A stretch of DNA of 64,000 nt from Cordilura impudica (GCA_963682025.1 OY821520.1:132241937-132305936); one strand, 5' to 3'; positions 34,951 through 47,735 are shown, numbered from the stretch's first letter. Numbers and translations: made by a program. Notes: generated from the sequence alone by a model not told the origin.

Positions 34951-37849
34951 ATGCACGCTAGGGTGGCCCTTCATTATATGGAGGAAAAAAAAAAGTGATC
35001 GAACTCTCAAAATTCAATAGTTTTTTTTTTATAGTTTTTCAAAAAAAAAAAAGTTATTTTGCGGACCCTTTACAAAGTTTTGGGTTTATCAAAAAACATT
35101 TAGAGGTGGCTCAACGCGATTGAAAATTTCAAGTGTGTTTTATATGGGGAAAATATGACCTTTTTTTTCAGATTTTACGAAAGTTTAGTTCTATAGTTTA
35201 ACTTTTCCGACAAATTGTTATATACTTCGGGATCAGTATTAAATTCTCTTTCCAACAAGCTATAAAACTTTAAAATGGAATAAAAAGTCGCCAAAAAAAA
35301 GCTAATACCCCAGACCACTTTTGTGCCAAAAAAAAACTAGGTCATGAAATTTGATGGCATTTTTTCAACTTTAAGAAATTAATTTAAGCCAACATTTTTT
35401 TTTAAGTCTCCACTACATGCAATTACTCAGATATGAAGTATTGTTTTATTGCCACCTGGTTAACCTATTAAGCATTGAGACCGAAATTGGAAAATTTTTT
35501 TGATAAAATTTTGAAAACTCATTTTTCAAGTTCTGAAAAAGTTTCTTAAACAAAAATTACAAAAATTAATCTAGCTCTTTTAGGTCTTGTTAAATGCATG
35601 TTGGAGATTAAGAATGTGAATTTTTAGATAAATGGCTACGCCAGAATTTTTTTGACAAGATTTTTATTTTTGCGGATTTGGAGAAAAATGGGATTTTTGT
35701 AAAATACATTCTGTAAATGTACTATTTCTAAATACTTTGTATCAAAAATTCATCACTTTTCTACTTTTAAATGTAATATTTTATCCCAATTGCCTAGGGT
35801 TTCGGAAAAAAATAATGTAATCCCATTAACCCATTTGGGGTCAAATATGACTCAAAGCTAAAATAAAAAAATTAATTTAAAAAATTCAAATATTTTGTAA
35901 GTGCTACTGAATTTTTAGATACAACGCTTAAAATATAATAACCAAATGTGTAGAACTTCCGTTCCTAAAATTTGAGATAAATCCGAGAACACTAACCCAT
36001 TATTTGCCAAGGTAAGCTTTGGATTTTAAGATATTTTTAAATACAAATTACCGAAAATGAGTTTTTCTATTAAACTCGATGAAACCACTATTTAGAATTT
36101 AAGAAAAATAATTCGGTTAATTTTTATTTATTTAAGGCTTCAGTGCTCCTGTGATCAAAATAATCCATATATCTTTGGTGCAATTATCTGCTTATTGCTC
36201 GCAAATATAAATAATAACAACTTTTAACCAATTTTGTTATAAAATTATTTTTTATGTATAAAAGCTATCTATATAATTCTAATTAAAATAAGAAGATCCA
36301 CAAATGACCCAAAGCTAATAAAATACATTTTATTCAAAAGAATATGAAATATAAAATTAATATAATAATATAAAATTAAAGGAAAGCGATACTTATTGTC
36401 AGTCGTAAGCGATAACAGAAAATAATTTGAATCGCACACTAAATCATCCTTAAATACACCAAAATAAATAGAATTAATTTTATATTGCATATTCCTTTTA
36501 ATAAATTGTCTTTTATTAACTTTGGGTAATTTGTGCATCTTTTTATTTTATTTAAAAAAATATAGATAGTTTTTATACATAAAAAATAATTTTATAACAA
36601 AATTGGTAAAAACTTGTTTCAATTTATATTCGCGAGCAATAAGCAGATAATTGAACCAAAGACATATCACAATGGATTATTTTGATCCTAGTAGCACTTA
36701 AGGGTTAAATAAATAAAAAATAAACCAATAATTTTTCTTTAATTCTAATTAGTGGTTTCATCGAGTTTAATAGAAAAATTGTTTTCGATAATTTTTATTT
36801 AAAAATATTTTAAAATCCAAAGCTGGCCTTGGCAAATAATGGGTTAGTGTTCTCGGATTTATCCCAAATTAGTTATTATATTTTAGTTATTATATTTCAA
36901 GTTATTATATTTAAAGGGCTGCATCTAAAAATTCGGTAGCACTTACAAAATATTTGAATTTATGAATAAATTGTTTTTTATTAGCTTGGGGTCATATGTG
37001 ACCCAATTCCAAAGGGGTTAATGCGGTCATAATATTTTTTTCCGAAACCCTAGGCTATTAAGATAAAATATTACATTTAAAAGTAGAAAAGTAACCATTT
37101 TTTGTTAAAAAGTATTTAGAATTAATACATTTACAGAATATTTTACAAAAATCCCATTTTTCTCCAAATCCGCAAAAATTAAATTCTTGAAAAAAAAAAT
37201 TCTGGCTTAGGGATTTACCTAAAAATTCAGACAGTTAATCTCTATCATGCGGTTAACAAGACCTTAAAGAGCTATATCAATTTTTTTTAAATTTTGTTTA
37301 GGAAAATTTTTCAAAACTTGAAAAAGGAGTTTTGAAAATTTTATCAAAAAAATTTTCCATTTTCGGTCTCAATGAACAATAGGTTGGTAACGTGATAACA
37401 AAACAATACTTCACATCTGAGTCGTCGGAGCTATAGAGACCAAAACAAATTATGGCTTTACTCAATTTCTCAATGTTGAAAAAAATGCCATCAAATTTCA
37501 TAACCAAGTTTCTTTTTTGGCACAAAAGTGGTCTGGGGCATTTGCTATTTCTTGGCGAGGTTTTATTAAATTTTGAAGTTTAATAGCTTTTTGGAAAGAT
37601 AATTTAATACTGATCCCGAATTATGTCAAATTTGTCAGTAAAATTAAAATTTAGAACGAAATTTACCTAAAATCTTAAAAAGTCATATTTTCCCACTTGA
37701 AATTTTAAATCGCGTTGAGCCACCTCTAAATGTTTTTTGATTGGCCCAAAACTTTTTATTTCCTACTTTTTTTTTGCTATTCGCATATTTCTAGAGGGTG
37801 CGACCGGGAGTGTGAACACTTTTTTATTAAGGGCCACCCTAATGCACAC
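34951..37849. mobile_element. hAT-type giant hairpin element with 8-bp target duplication
   Basis: The element is 34959-37841 (2,883 bp). Its tips are TAGGGTGGCCCTT and the reverse complement AAGGGCCACCCTA. Outside them lie ATGCACGC (34951-34958) and ATGCACAC (37842-37849), an 8-bp duplication with one mismatch, as hAT elements make. The two halves are inverted copies over about 1.4 kb (to about 36365, and from about 36475), leaving a loop of about 110 bp. No transposase is encoded, so it is non-autonomous. Landmarks shared by the arms include CACCTCTAAATGTTTTTTGA, GACCACTTTTGTGCC and AGCAATAAGCAGATAATT (read in one orientation). Confidence 0.85.
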
Positions 37850-40160
37850 ATACATATTTGTATTAACAGCAAGCATTCTGGGTGTGAACATTTGAAATTC
37901 GACAACCTAGTTGTGTGCAAATGTTTGCTATGTGCTAATAGTGTCGTTAGGCGGATCTGGCAACCGCTGGCCCAGAAAATTATTCAAAGTAGAAAATTAT
38001 ATACGCTACAAAAATTGTAATTGAAGCATCAATTTAAGTCATCCATATTGCTGGTTAAAAGGAAGTATTATACACATAGTTTATTTATAATAATTCTTTG
38101 TAATTTTTTTTCGTTAACATTATTTGATTATATTTTTTCGCTATCTGCTTTGGGTTAAAATATATGGAATACCAAAAATTTTTTTTCGGTGCCTGAGAGG
38201 TATAAATTGATTGGGCAATATAAATATTTAATTTGCATTTCCTTGATGAACTCTGTTTTTATGAGCTACTGGGTCGAGAATATTGAAAAATTGTTAATCG
38301 ACTTTAAGCTCTTTATTGGACAACACTGATTTTTTGTGGCTACGTATATTTCGCAAATTTTTATTCCTGACACGGCAATGAAAGTTTTGGAATAAACAAA
38401 AATATTTTTAGGAGTGAGATTTAATAAATCTTAACATACATAAAATGTAATAAATACGAAACCATTGAAAGTCGAGGTTTAATTTTTAATTTAATTGGAA
38501 TTATATCAAAGCTCATAAACAAAGATGAGAGGGAGAGGTGCAACAAAGTTTACGTTGAAACAAAAAAAAAAAAAGAATGTTAGGGACAAGCATTGCTGAA
38601 CATCAGGCGGACGTAAACAAACAGAGAGAAACCACAGCACTCGCTCAGCATGTGAAAGAAAGTAATCATATGGCTAATGTTGACGAAATAAAAATACTTG
38701 ATAACTCCAAAAAAAATATCCCAGACGATGAAAATCTGTAAATCTGCGTAACGGCTAAAGAGAAATACCTTTCACGTGATAAATTTTTTGTCAAAATCGG
38801 GATAAAATTGTGAAACTTACATAGATATCATTGTAAAAAATTTAGCCATTACAATTTTAAATCTAATCTAACTCTAATCTCTTAGTGTTGACAACCTTGG
38901 TGATGGTATCAAATATTCAGCACAACCTGAACTACTACAAAACTTAAAATGAATTATGCGCTAGTTCAGCTATTGAACCAATTTCTTTGTCTAAAATATT
39001 CCGTTAGGAAGTTACAGCCACAAATGTAGACAGTCTGAAGCTTCTTATGGTAAATACATATCTAATCTAAAGATTTTGTCATTCTGAATAAAAAAATATA
39101 TCACATACATCTTCAACGAATAACATATGTACAATTCAGAACAAGCTGCAAGTTCAACCTTGAATTCCTTTTCTGTGAACTATGTTAGTGATTTCTTGTG
39201 CAAAGGGAGTTCTTTTCAAACTAACAGATTTTTCTACGGCAATATTGATTAATGAAAACTACACAAAGAACTACAAAATAACTGGTTTGTAGATACATGA
39301 AAAATAAAAAATACACCTTGAATTTGGCATTGGGTAATTGGGAATTTTGGTAAACATAACAAAGAATCCCTTAGAAATTAGTTTTTTTTTAGATTTCAAC
39401 TTATATGTAATTTTCTGTGAGTTTATAGTTCATAGTTGTCATATATCATTTGATAGTTGTCATTCAAACAATTACTGCAAAGTATAAAAGCATTACACCA
39501 CAAATACATTTGTCACTGTCACTGCTCTTGTTTTTTCATTTATAATACACTTGAGAGAATAGTTATTTCATGTTTGGTGATGAGCTTTTAAAATCAAGTA
39601 CAAATGTTGCCTTCAAATTGCAAATTGGCTGCAATAGTTATGTCGACTTAGATAATACTCTAATCGTATTGGTTTGTTTTATTTTTAGTTAACAATTTTT
39701 ACGAAAATGCTTTAGAGTACACCAAAAAAAAACTTGTAGCAAGCAAAACACCATGAAAAACTAAACTCTCAGTTTGTTCGCATTTTACTGTAGAGCTTTT
39801 TATGCTAAAAATTTGTTATTAAAAACATGTGTTAACGCAAGGACTCGTTTGTATTGCTTAACTTAGCTTGATGAAAGGATAACTTGGTGTTTCATCAACT
39901 TATTGGTTATGTTAAAGCGAATTATCCAAGTGGTACACCAGGATAACATAATTACCAATTTTGTTTGAAGTTACCCAAGTGGTACATAAGGATAACGTGG
40001 AAAACAAAAAAGAGTGTATGTTGCTTTGTTGATTGACAAAATGTTAATCACAATTTATTGACCAAAATTATGGTATTTAAACCTTTCACAAAAATAAGTA
40101 TGTGAATCAAATAAATAAAATAAAGAAAAATAACAAAAAAAAAAAAAAAAGGGAAGCATA
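37850..40160. other. Intronic AT-rich sequence, little recognised
   Basis: At 38690-38830 a block with AAAATCTGTAAATCTGCGTA and TTTTTTGTCAAAATCGGGAT matches part of the DINE-like insert at 5188-5539. Nothing else was identified; no coding frame. Confidence 0.45.
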
Positions 40161-40167
40161 AAACCAG

Positions 40168-41806
40168 TAAGAAATTATAGTCGGTCTAGACCGATACGAT
40201 CCCATATACCATGGTTTAGAGACCCTATCTCTTCGGTCCAACTAATTGGATATAGAAAATAAGCATTAACCAAATTTGAGAGGCATTGTTATTAATTATA
40301 CCCTATACCACTATGTGGTTTGGGTATAATGACTTTGTGCTGCTGTTTGTAACAACCAAAAATATTTGACCTAGACCCATCTTTAATTATACCGATCGAA
40401 TCAGAATCACTTTCTGAGTTGATTTAACAATGTCCGTCCGTCCGTCCGTCCGTCTGTCTGTCCGTCCGTCTGTCTGTGTGTCCATGTAAACCTTGTAATC
40501 AAACTACAGGTCGCAAATATGAATATATTTTTATGAAGTTTGGTATATAAGCTTTCATCGGCGATAGAATGAAAGCTATTGAAATTTTTGAAATTCGGTC
40601 CATGTTCAGACCTATGCCCAATTCAAATGACCCCTATGAAATCGACATAAATTGCCATAAGATCTAAACTATCATATAGCTCTCAGTCAAATTAGATTTG
40701 TATGTGTTTATTATATCCATTAATCAGCAGTCCAAAAATGATCCCTATAGGACAATTCACAGTCACAGGCCCAACATAGAGCTGCTTCCCGATCTTGAAT
40801 TAAATCTATCAAAAAACAAGTAAGAAAATTACAGTCGGTCTAGACCGACTATACGATACCCTATATCATGCGTTTAGAGACCACGCCTCCAACTAACTTT
40901 ATATAGAAAATAAGCATAAACTAAATTTGAGTGGGATTTTTATTCATTTTTTGGCTGCAGATATGAAAAAGTTCATATCGGATGGAATATCTATAGGGGG
41001 ACTAGGTCCAAAAATGGACCAATCTCTTGGATTTTGCAAAAATATATACAAACAAAATTTGAGAAGAATCAGTGCAATATTTTTGTTTTTGATAGATTTA
41101 AGTGAAGATCGGGAACAGGCTCTATATGGGGCCTATGACTAACAGTTGTCCCATAGGTATCATTTTTGGACTACTCATTAATGGTTGTAATAAATGCATA
41201 CAAACCCAATTTGAGTAAGATCTATATGACAATTTGGATCTTATGGCAATTTATGTCGATTTCATAGGGGTCATTTGTATGGGGGCTAGGTCTGAACATG
41301 GACCGATTCTCACCAATTTCAATAAAGTTCATCCTCTGGCCGATGAAAGCTTAAATACCAAATTTCATCAAAATATATTCATATTTGCGACACACAGACG
41401 GACGGACGAACGGACGGATATCGCTAAATCGAATCAGATAGTGATTCTGATTCGGAGGGTATAATAAAAGATGGGCCTAGGTGAAATATTTTTGGTAGTT
41501 ACAAACAGCAGCACAAAGTCATTATACCCAAACCGCATAGTGGTATAGGGTATAATAAAAATATTGCACAAATTTTTCTTAAATTTGGCTTGTATATATT
41601 TTTTTCAAAATATAAGTAACTTTACCAAATATGGTCAGGATCGGATTTTTCGATTAATAACAAATTAATAACAATGCTACCCAAATTTGGTTTATGCTTA
41701 TTTCCTTTATCGAATTAGTTGGACCGAAGAGATAGGGTCTCTAAACCATTGTATAGGGTATGGTATAGTCGGTCTAGACCGACTTTAATTTTCTTATTGT
41801 TTTTTA
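40168..41806. repeat. Cluster of nested mini-me-like elements
   Basis: 40168-40293 is a reverse-oriented 3' fragment. 40296-40817 is the first part of a + strand copy (TATACCCTATACCACTATG start; GTCC/GTCT run at 40433-40475). A full minus-strand copy at 40818-41553 interrupts it after ATCTATCAAAAAACAA. The + copy resumes at about 41554 with AAAATATTGCACAA and ends near 41800 with GGTCTAGACCGAC and ATTTTCTTA. The order shows the reverse copy inserted into the forward one. Confidence 0.75.
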
Positions 41807-41946
41807 TATAAAATTTTATTTTTTCCCAGTATGTGCCACTTTTTTTTTTTAATAATAATGGGTAAACTATAACAGTAAAATCCTTTGCGTCTAAATTATT
41901 TTATTTTAATTTTATTTTAAATAAACTGACTAAGTTTCCAAAAGAA

Positions 41947-42569
41947 AAACAAGTGAGAAATTATAGCCTAGAGCGACTTTATAATACCCTATAATGTGAG
42001 TCTTATATTCAAATAATTGGTTGTAGAAAATATACATAATCCAAGTTTGAGTGGCATTCTTATTAATTTTTATTAATTATTAATGTTAAAGTCAATATCG
42101 GATGTTATATTTATACAACGATTACGTAAAAAAAATGCCCCGATCCTTACCGTAGTTGCCAAAGTCATTTATTTTTTACAAAAACTTGTACAATCTTATT
42201 TTAAGAAAAATCTGTGCAGTACTTTTGTTTTTTACTAGAAGTTTTATGTGGGAACTTTGGGGAGCTGAAAATTGTCGTATATGGTTATTTTTACACTATT
42301 GATTAACGTCTGTAATAAATAAGCACAAACCAAGCGCTACCGAGATCTATATGATAACTTGTCGATCTAATAGGGGTCATTTCTATGGGCACTAGGTTTG
42401 AACATGCACCGTTGCACCGATTTCAATAGCGTTCGTCATTTGACCTATTAAAACTAATATACCGAATTTCATCAAATATATTCATATTTACGACCTTTTT
42501 TCGTGAACACACAGACGGTTAGTTACAAACATCAGCAAAAACTCGTTATACGCTGTCGACATAATGGTA
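41947..42569 (-). repeat. Degenerate mini-me-like copy, split by a Helitron
   Basis: Begins AAACAAGTGAGAAATTATAG, the reverse complement of the mini-me 3' tip. It continues with recognisable but worn blocks and reaches the region of the opposite tip (CGTTATACGCTGTCGACATA, ATGGTA) where the Helitron at 42570 enters. Confidence 0.55.
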
Positions 42570-43510
42570 TCTAATACATAAAAATGGAGTTTTTTATGTT
42601 TGTTTGTCTTTCATTTATAGGAGGCTACATCATTGAGCCGAACGTCCTGAAATTTTTTCAGTACGTAACAGTCTATCCGGAAAAAATCCTCTTTTTTATA
42701 TTTCAAGGGGCATCTTCTGTATAAAGTGAAGTTTTAACATCTAAATTTAACACATAATATATGGATCGGACCAATAGACGTGTCACCCCCATACAAAGTA
42801 AATTATTTAATATCATATAACTGGAGTACTATAATAGAAAACGCCTTGGGTATTTGTCTGCGTTCATAAGTTTTTAATATGAGTAGTTGCCCAAAAAATT
42901 GGCGGTATCGGACCAGTGAGCGTTGTACCTCCTAAACAAAACGATATGGGGGAATCACTAAAATCAAAAATAGCAACAACAAAAAATCGCAAAAGTCAAA
43001 CATCGCCAGACCTAAAAAACCAAATTTAAAAAATCACCAAAATCAAAAATTGCCAAAACCGAAAATCGCGAATAACAAAAATCACAAAAAATGCCAAAAA
43101 TCCAAAACCGGAAAAACCAATAATCGCCATAGACAAAAATTGCCAAAATCTAAAATCAAAATAACTATAATCGACAAAATCAACTTCTCAAAAAAAAAAA
43201 AATCGTCAAAATTAAAAATCGCAAAAAATAAAAATTCCAAAATCAAAAATAGCAAAGAAAAAAAACAAAAATCACTAAAGTCAGGAAGCGCCAAAAATCG
43301 AAATTTGCGAATAACCAACATCGCTGAAATCAGAAGTCTCCTAACTCAAAAAATCACAGAAAACGCCAAAAATCCAAAATCGGAAAAAAAAACTATAATC
43401 ACCAAAGTCAAAAATCGTCCAAAATAAATAAAATAGTTTTCTACAAAATGTATTCCCAGTTATTTAATCCGTTACGATGTGTGTAGCGAACCGCATCGGG
43501 TAACAGCTAG
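42570..43510 (+). mobile_element. Non-autonomous Helitron with internal AAAATCGCC repeats
   Basis: Starts TCTAATACATAAAAATGGAG after an A and ends AACAGCTAG before a T, fitting the Helitron TC...CTRR insertion between A and T. Near the 5' end it has GTTTGTTTGT and AGGAGGCTACATC. Near the 3' end GCGAACCGCATCGGGTAACA may form the usual hairpin. 42960-43430 is an array of A-rich units ending in ATCGCC/ATTGCC. The lysine-rich open frame at 43050-43427 is that array translated. The Helitron at 55559-57049 carries the same unit. Confidence 0.7.
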
Positions 43511-43769
43511 TGGGAGATAAAAACCGATATAAGTTTGCTTTCTGAAATTTTTCACAACTCCAGCCATGGACATATGCATAGCTTCTGTATCAATGTTAAC
43601 GTTTTTTGCACATTAGCCGTTTCTTTACACCTTCATAAATTAAAATTTGCACAACAATATTCAATTGGCCTTACAAGGTCTTATAGAACATGAAATAATA
43701 AGTATATTTTAGTTAACTGCGTAAACAAGTAAGAGTGTTAAATTTGGCTGGGCCAAATCTTTGATACCA

Positions 43770-44045
43770 TCCACCTTTTTCATTTTCATTTTCATTTTTT
43801 TTTTATCATTTCCCATTTTTCACTTTTCAATTTTCATCTTTCGTTTTTCATTTTTAGTTTTTCATTTTTAATTTCTCATTTTCCATTTTTCACTTTCCAT
43901 TTTTCATTTTTAATTTTCCATTTTCCATTTTGCGTTTTCCATTTTCCATTTTTTATATTCCATTTTTCACTTTTAATTTTTCATTTTTCATTTGCTATTT
44001 TTAATTTTAAATCTTTCATTTTCCATTTTTCATTTTTCAGTTTTC

Positions 44046-44077
<32 letters not shown>

Positions 44078-44244
44078 TTCATTTTTCATTTTTCATTTTC
44101 CATTTTTCACTTTCCATTTTTAATTTTTAATTTTCCATTTTCCATTTTGCATTTTCCACTTTTAATTTTTCATTTTCCGTTTTCCGTTTTCCATTTTCCA
44201 TTTTTCATTTTTCAATTTTCATTTTTCATTTTTCATTTTCATTA
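43770..44244 (-). repeat. (ATTTTTC/ATTTTCC)n array, first part
   Basis: Array of 6-8 bp T-rich units on the + strand, the reverse complement of the GAAAAAT units at 6290-7430. It ends where the mini-me begins. Confidence 0.85.
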
Positions 44245-45034
44245 TACCCTATACCACTATGTGGCTTGGGTATAATGGCTTTGTGCTGCTGTTTTTAACT
44301 ACAAAAATATTTGACCTAGACCCATCTTGAATTATACCAATCGAATCAGAATCACTATCTGATTCGATTTAACGATGTCCGTCCGTCCGTCCGTCTGTGT
44401 GTCCATGTAAAGCTTGTAATCAAACTGCAGGTCGCAAATATGCATATATTTTGATGAAATTTTACATTTGCTCTTTTATCGGCCATGGTATGAATGCTGT
44501 TGAAATTGCTGAGAATCGGTCCATGTTCAGACCTAGCCCCCATACAAATGACCCCTATGAAATCGACATAAATTGCCATAAGATCCAAATTGTCATATAG
44601 ATCTTACTCAAATTGGGTTTGTATGCGTTTATTACATCCATTAATGAGTAGTCTAAAAATGATGCCTGGGACAACTCGTAGTCATAGGCCCTATATAGAG
44701 CTGCTTCCCGATCTTCACTTAAATCTATCAAAAAACAAAAATATTGCACTGATTCTTCTCAAATTTTGTTTGTATATATTTTACAAAATACAAGAGACTT
44801 TACCAAACATAGTCAGGATCGTTCCATTTTTGGGCCTAGTCCCCATATAGATATATCATCCGATATGAACTTTTTCATATCTGCAGCCAAAAAAATTAAT
44901 AAAAATCCCACTCAAATTTGGTTTATGCTTATTTTCTATTTCCAGTTAGTTGGGCCTATGAGATAGGGTCTCTAAACGCATGGTATAGGGTATCATATAG
45001 TCGGTCTCCACCGACTATAATTTTCTTACTTGTT
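44245..45034 (+). mobile_element. Mini-me-like element inserted in a heptanucleotide array
   Basis: TATACCCTATACCACTATGT start, GATGTCCGTCCGTCCGTCCG near 44374, GGTATAGGGTATCATATAG then GTCGGTCTCCACCGACTATA, and a TTTTCTTACTTG end. Flanked on both sides by the same T-rich array. Confidence 0.78.
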
Positions 45035-45037
45035 TTT

Positions 45038-45252
45038 ATTTTACATTTTTCATGTTCCATTTTCTATATCTCATTTTTCATTTTTAATTTCTCATTTTTC
45101 ATTGTTCATTTTCCATTTTTAATTTTTCATTTTTCATTTTCCACTTTTCATTTTCCATTTTTCATTTTCCATTCTCCATTTTTCGTTTTCCATTTTCCAT
45201 TTTTCATATTCCATTTTCACTTTTCATTTTCCATTTTTAATTTTTCATTTTC

Positions 45253-45286
<34 letters not shown>

Positions 45287-45828
45287 CCAATTTTCATTTT
45301 TCATTTTTAATTTTCCATTTTCCGTTTTTAATGTTTCGTTTTCCGTTTTCCATTTTTAATTTTTCATTTTCCATTTTTCAATTTTAATTTTTCATTTTCC
45401 ATTTTCCATTTTTCAATTTTCATTTTCATTTTCCATTTTCAATTTTTCATTTTTCATTTTCCACTTTTCGTTTTCCATTTTTCATTTTAATTTTTCATTT
45501 TCCATTTTTCACTTTCCATTTTTCACTTTCCATTTTTCATTTTGCATTTTCCATTTATCATTTTTTTCCATTTTTAAATTTTCATTTTTCATTTTCCATT
45601 TTCCATTTTTAATTTTTCTTTTTCCGTTTTCCGTTTTCCATTTTTAATTTTTCATTTTTTATTTTCTATTTTTCATTTTTCATTTTTCATTTTTCATTTT
45701 TAAATTTTAAAATTTTCATTTTCCATTTTTCAATTTTCTTTTTTCATTTTAATTTTTCCATTTTCCATTCTTCATTTTCCATTTTACATATTCCATTTTT
45801 CACTTTCCATTCTCCATTTTTAATTTTT

Positions 45829-45862
<34 letters not shown>

Positions 45863-46186
45863 CCAATTTTCATTTTTCATTTTTAATTTTCCATTTTCCA
45901 TTTTTAATTTGTCATTTTCCATTTTCCATTTTTCTTTTTCCATTTTTCAATTTTAATTTTTCATTTTTCATTTTCCATTTTCCATTTTTCAATTTTCATT
46001 TTTCATTTTTCATTTTTCATTTTTCATTTTTCATTTTTCATTTTTCATGTTCCATTTTCCATTTCTCATTTTCCATTTTTAATTTTTCATTTTCCATTTT
46101 TAATTTTTCATTCTCCACTTTTCATTTTTCATTTTCCATTTTTCAATTTTCATTTTTCATATTTCAATTTTCATTTTTCATTTTTC

Positions 46187-46218
<32 letters not shown>

Positions 46219-46250
46219 TCCATTTTTTATTTTTATTAATTTTTAATTTT
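45038..46250 (-). repeat. (ATTTTTC/ATTTTCC)n array, second part
   Basis: About 1.2 kb of ATTTTTC, ATTTTCC and ATTTTTAA-type units. The Phe/Ile/His/Ser-rich frame at 44918-45310 is repeat translation, not a gene. Confidence 0.85.
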
Positions 46251-46727
46251 TAATATTTAATTTTAATGATAAAAAAAATATGTGGTAAAATTTGCTTAGG
46301 CCAATGCGTCACGTGCAGTATTAATATACACACAACTGTAATGACTTCAACAATACGAAGAATTACAACGTATCTTACGAAAAACAACAAACACACTGAA
46401 AAATTTTATTTTTTCAAGAGTTTTTTCAAAGTTTCATTCATAGCTCGTGAACATTTTGACCGATTTTGACGATTTTAAATAGCAACTGCTTTGGGATGTT
46501 TATAAACGATTTTATACAAAAACGAACGGTCTAGCTTAGATATTGACGGCGTGATCGTGATTTCCACAGACAGACGGACAGACGGACAGACGGTCATCGG
46601 TGTAAATCAACTTCCCTTGTTATAAGGACCAAGAAAATATGTTTTTTTGGGGTCTCAGGAATTTATTTCGATGCTTTACAAACGGAATGACAAACCTATA
46701 TGCCACTGAGGTGTGGAGCGTATAAAA

Positions 46728-47164
46728 ATAGTGCGGTTTCTTTCTTTTAATGTTCACATTTGATGCAAAGAAACCACATGCAAATTGAGCATCATATCAA
46801 AGAGGCCGATTCAACATAGTGTAACACAAAAACGATCATGCATAAATGCTCGTGTGATTTATGAAAAGCCGAACATTTAACGGGGTTATCTATAGCAGTA
46901 CCAATTAATTTTAAATTAAAACTCATGTATGTAACTCTTAGTTAGAATGTGTTTTAGCTAAAGTACTTTGTGTTTTAGCCGATTTTTCTTATAAAATATG
47001 AACATAAAATATGAACAATATGGGTATTTTTATGAGTACATAACCAACGTAATTTCCATTTCGAAATTTAAAAACATACTCCCATAAAATAATTATTCTC
47101 ATAATCTAACCCATAAAAACAAAGTTTTTATTAAAAATATTTCTTTTTTTCCTTATGCATATGA
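46728..47164. other. Intronic sequence, nothing recognised
   Basis: No open frame or repeat end identified. Confidence 0.4.
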
Positions 47165-47735
47165 GTTTTCAATCTCTCCGTGACTGTGCGTGACTTTGCC
47201 TGACTATCTTAAATTAATCTTTGGTCACAGCAAACCTATGGACAAAGTTTCAGATCGATCAGATAAGGAGAAGTGAGGTTTTAATCTCTCCGTGTCTGTT
47301 CGTGACTGTGCGTAACTGTGCGTGATTAAGTCAAAACTAATCTTTTTTCACAGCAAGTGTATGTACCAAGTTTCAGATCGATGGGATGAGAGGAAATGAC
47401 ACTTAGATCACTCCGTGACTGTACGTGACTATGCATGACTGTGCGTGACTACCGCAAAATTAATATGTAGTCACAACAAGACTATGGGCAAAGTTTCAGA
47501 TCAATTGGATAAGGGGGAATGGGGTTGCCCCACGACAGACAGACAGACAGACAGACAGAGAAGTTTTTGAACTCTTTCTTTTAACTCAAACTCTCTGTCC
47601 GTCTGTCTGTATCTCTGTCTGTCATTTGTCAACCCCATTCCCCCCTTAGCCAATTGATCTGAAACCTGGTCCATAGTCCTGTTGTGACTTAGATTAGTTT
47701 TAAAGTTGTCACGAAAAGTCATGCACAGAAAGGAA
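47165..47735. repeat. Tandem units ending in a GACA/GTCY hairpin
   Basis: Three units of about 115 bp (47170, 47290, 47405) each carry CTCCGTGACTGTGCGTGACT-like runs and CAAGTTTCAGATCGATGGGA-like blocks. The third continues to a run of about eight GACA units (47532-47560). 47590-47720 then reads back as the reverse complement (CCGTCTGTCTG, CAACCCCATTCCCCCCTTAG, CCAATTGATCTGAAAC), so 47460-47720 can fold as a hairpin. It lies about 320 bp upstream of the GPCR exon. Confidence 0.7.

Larger units (their letters stand above)
43725..46727 (-). mobile_element. Mini-me-like element with heptanucleotide arrays (inverted relative of 5790-7476)
   Basis: Left tip CAAGTAAGAGTGTTAAATTT and right part GTGATTTCCACAGACAGACG...CACTGAGGTGTGGAGCGTAT are the reverse complement of the element at 5790-7476. 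Its interior is a long T-rich array, split by a mini-me copy at 44245-45034. The non-array 3' part (46260-46727) aligns well to 5795-6290. Confidence 0.65.

Noticed and set aside
37730..38020. 96-residue forward frame with a hydrophobic N terminus
   Set aside because: Its first third lies in the arm of the hAT-type hairpin and the rest is intronic sequence; no continuity with the other arm or known domain.
39480..39500. TATAAAAG as a promoter
   Set aside because: Such matches are expected by chance in AT-rich DNA and no gene follows.
43050..43427. Lys-rich 125-residue nuclear-like protein
   Set aside because: It is the AAAATCGCC-type array of a Helitron; no start context or conserved motif.
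44918..45310. Phe/Ile/His-rich 130-residue frame
   Set aside because: It starts in a mini-me tail and runs through the T-rich array; no domain.
47501..47722. 73-residue reverse frame through the GACA run
   Set aside because: Explained by the hairpin and tetranucleotide repeats.
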